Assembly: GCA_034509425.1 (NCBI GenBank)
Contig: JAVTVJ010000118.1
Span: 558,001-622,000 of the forward strand
Origin: Eopsaltria australis
Lineage: Eukaryota > Chordata > Aves > Passeriformes > Petroicidae
Length of the DNA: 64,000 nucleotides
Reading direction: 5' to 3'
Part shown: positions 62,129 through 64,000 of the stretch, one piece after another
Layout: every line of letters begins with the position of its first letter
How positions within the stretch are numbered: position 1 is the first letter of the stretch
Program-made: the position numbers and the translations under genes
Notes under the pieces: model-generated
Databases searched by the model: none
What the model saw: only the letters and a program-made list of their open reading frames with translations
What the model was told of the DNA's origin: nothing

Positions 62129-64000
62129 TATTTTCTTTTTATTTATTTAGGTCGTGTTTTAAGCAATATTATGAGATTCCTTCTTTTAATAAATCATTCT
62201 AATCTTGATTAAATCATACATGACTGCATTCCAGAAAGTGTACTGATTTAATTGGAAATTCTCTGGATATACTCTACTTTTGTGATGGCAGTCTTCTGAC
62301 AATATAGTCACTGACAATGGGGATATCTATGTCTTAGCCCATTTGCTACTGGCTTCTTTTTTAGTCCATAGATATAGGTACTTCAGGAATAAGATTTTTC
62401 TTTGCACTAAAACCATATGAAACTATAAGATAAAATGATTCCTTGAAATGTCTGTTGAGTAGGAAAGAATCCCAGGATTACAAGGATCTTGCCATCTGTA
62501 GGCTTCTACATTTTGGACACCTCTACTTCATCATATGAACTGAAATTTAATGTCATTTAGAGGAGGCTTTGTTTTCCCTGACATCTTTTGTAGCCCATTC
62601 AAAGATGGCTGTAGAAGACATGCAGCAAAATCTTTATGTTGTTCTTCTGATCTAAATTCGGGTGAAGTGAATTTCAGCCTTTGTAAATAGTGTGACCAGC
62701 TAAGGTTAGCAGTGGTACTGCAGTCTCCTGGCAGCCAGGGATGTTTTCTTCACCAGAATTCACACCACAGCTTATTTTAAGTGCTCAATGGTATTTAGTC
62801 ACGGTGAACTGTGTGAGTGAGGGCACAAACTGACAATTTAATTTCAGAAGTGTTGACTTCAGAAGTATTTGTCCCATCCAGAATATAATTATGATTGAGA
62901 TCTGTATTACACCCTGGAAGAATCCCAATAGGAACCTTATCTGTGGAAGAAAATATTGCCTACTTCATAGGACACATTTTTATCTTCATAAACCATGACT
63001 GTAGTCATTAATATGTCCTGTCTTTTCCCACTCATTCCCATTATGTCACATTTTCCTGTATTATCTACTCCTGAAACTCCATATTTCCCACTTTCCAATC
63101 TTGCCCACACTTAAATTTTTGGTCAAATTTTCCTGAAGGTGAGAAGCTTTTGACATATTCAGTGCCTGTGTCCACATTAACAAGTCATGCTGGACCAGTT
63201 AACAGCACATCAGGAGAATGAAATGATTGATGCAGGGAACCCAATACCCAGGTTATACACATTTTTTACCCACACTGTACTTCTTATAGTCAGGGCCTGA
63301 GGACTTAATTAGCTGCAGAAGGTCATTATTAAGTGCTCATCTAGAGCTCATCATCTATGCTATTAGATCTGAGAGGATAAGACTTCATGCACTCCAGCAT
63401 TAGTCAGAGATGTGAATCCAGGCCTGATTAATGGGGGAGACTGGGAGGTTGTTTAAAAACGTTCCCATGACCTGAACTAAAGCACGACTGGGAGCAAGCA
63501 CAACTTCTGCTTTGCAAGGGCACAGATATCCTTGAATTAGCATTTGTACTGCTCATTTCCCTAATGCGGCTTTCCAAGCCAGGCTCATCCTGAGTGATGG
63601 TGCTAACAATGCAGATACAGCTAATGAGCAAGCCACTCTCAGGGGCTTGGAGGGCACAATGGTGTGCCTGTCCCTCAAGTGAGGAGGTTAAGTTATACAC
63701 GAGTGAACTCGGGTATTCCAAGCACAGTAAAAATGATGAAGGGCAGGCTTAGTAAGAGGAAGATGGGTTTGGGTCAGAGTGGGAGAGAGGAGTACTAATG
63801 TTAAACAGTGTTATAGCGCTAATCCTTTTAACTTCCTCGCTGGTCTTTGTTGTCAGACCTCTATTGGGGCCTGATTATTCAGGCTTTGCTCTGTCTTCCC
63901 AGGCACCCTTTTTGAGCAGAGCTGTCTCTTTCCATACTTAACTGGGAGCTGAACTGCAAAAGGCAGCTAGTGTTTCTTCAAGGTGGGAAACGGGTTTTTA
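62129..64000. other. Unremarkable DNA to the window edge
   Basis: No exon or known repeat is recognised. The segment 63420-63720 is a little GC-richer, with a 97-codon minus-strand frame lacking any recognised domain. Confidence 0.45.

Noticed and set aside
1..64000. Operons, CRISPR arrays, phage or defence systems, rRNA and tRNA genes
   Set aside because: Nothing of the kind is visible. Composition, CR1 copies and lack of dense coding all indicate vertebrate non-coding DNA. I found no evidence of a novel multi-gene system.

Overview
The window looks like non-coding vertebrate DNA, most likely from a bird. It is AT-rich with few CpGs. No open reading frame is longer than 163 codons and none resembles a known protein. 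The recognisable transposons are old CR1 LINE fragments of avian/reptilian type, with 3' ends near ATTCTATGATT, plus one probable solo retroviral LTR. I see no bacterial-style operons, no rRNA or tRNA gene and no CRISPR array. It reads as a gene desert or a very large intron or upstream region with a few islands of regulatory sequence.

Layout. 1-7.7 kb: AT-rich DNA with a small minus-strand CR1 tail (728-800), a probable minus-strand LTR (about 2763-3640) and a (CT)n/(TA)n microsatellite (4713-4760). 7.8-8.1 kb: an isolated CpG cluster next to an (ATT)n microsatellite. 8.1-14.2 kb: mostly featureless, with one exon-like segment at 13420-13466. 14.2-14.7 kb: a CpG-rich patch followed by a strong acceptor and a strong donor 22 nt apart. 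14.7-33.6 kb: long unremarkable sequence with a few short perfect inverted repeats, an A-rich low-complexity tract (24137-24312) and a slightly GC-elevated block at 26.2-26.7 kb. 33.7-34.1 kb: a compact CpG island followed at once by a plus-strand CR1 3' end. 36.4-37.5 kb: weak exon-like signals. 42.4-44.0 kb: two copies of an unidentified repeat of about 75-80 bp.

The most gene-like place is 46.04-46.69 kb. It has raised CpG density, an inverted CCAAT box and an upstream ORF. It ends in a short open segment (MDDGNLTMRQ) stopping exactly at a CAG|GTAAGG donor. This fits a plus-strand first exon whose gene continues beyond the right edge or through the rest of the window. A second CpG island lies at 48.2-48.36 kb. 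From 49 to 64 kb there are homopolymer tracts and two longer CR1 copies: minus at about 55935-56720 and plus at about 61355-62128, the latter with the decayed end of ORF2.

If the three CpG-rich patches and the donor sites belong to one transcription unit, the picture would be a plus-strand gene with alternative 5' exons (14.5 kb, 46.6 kb, possibly 48.3 kb). This is inference; no downstream coding exon was recognised, so the gene is not named.
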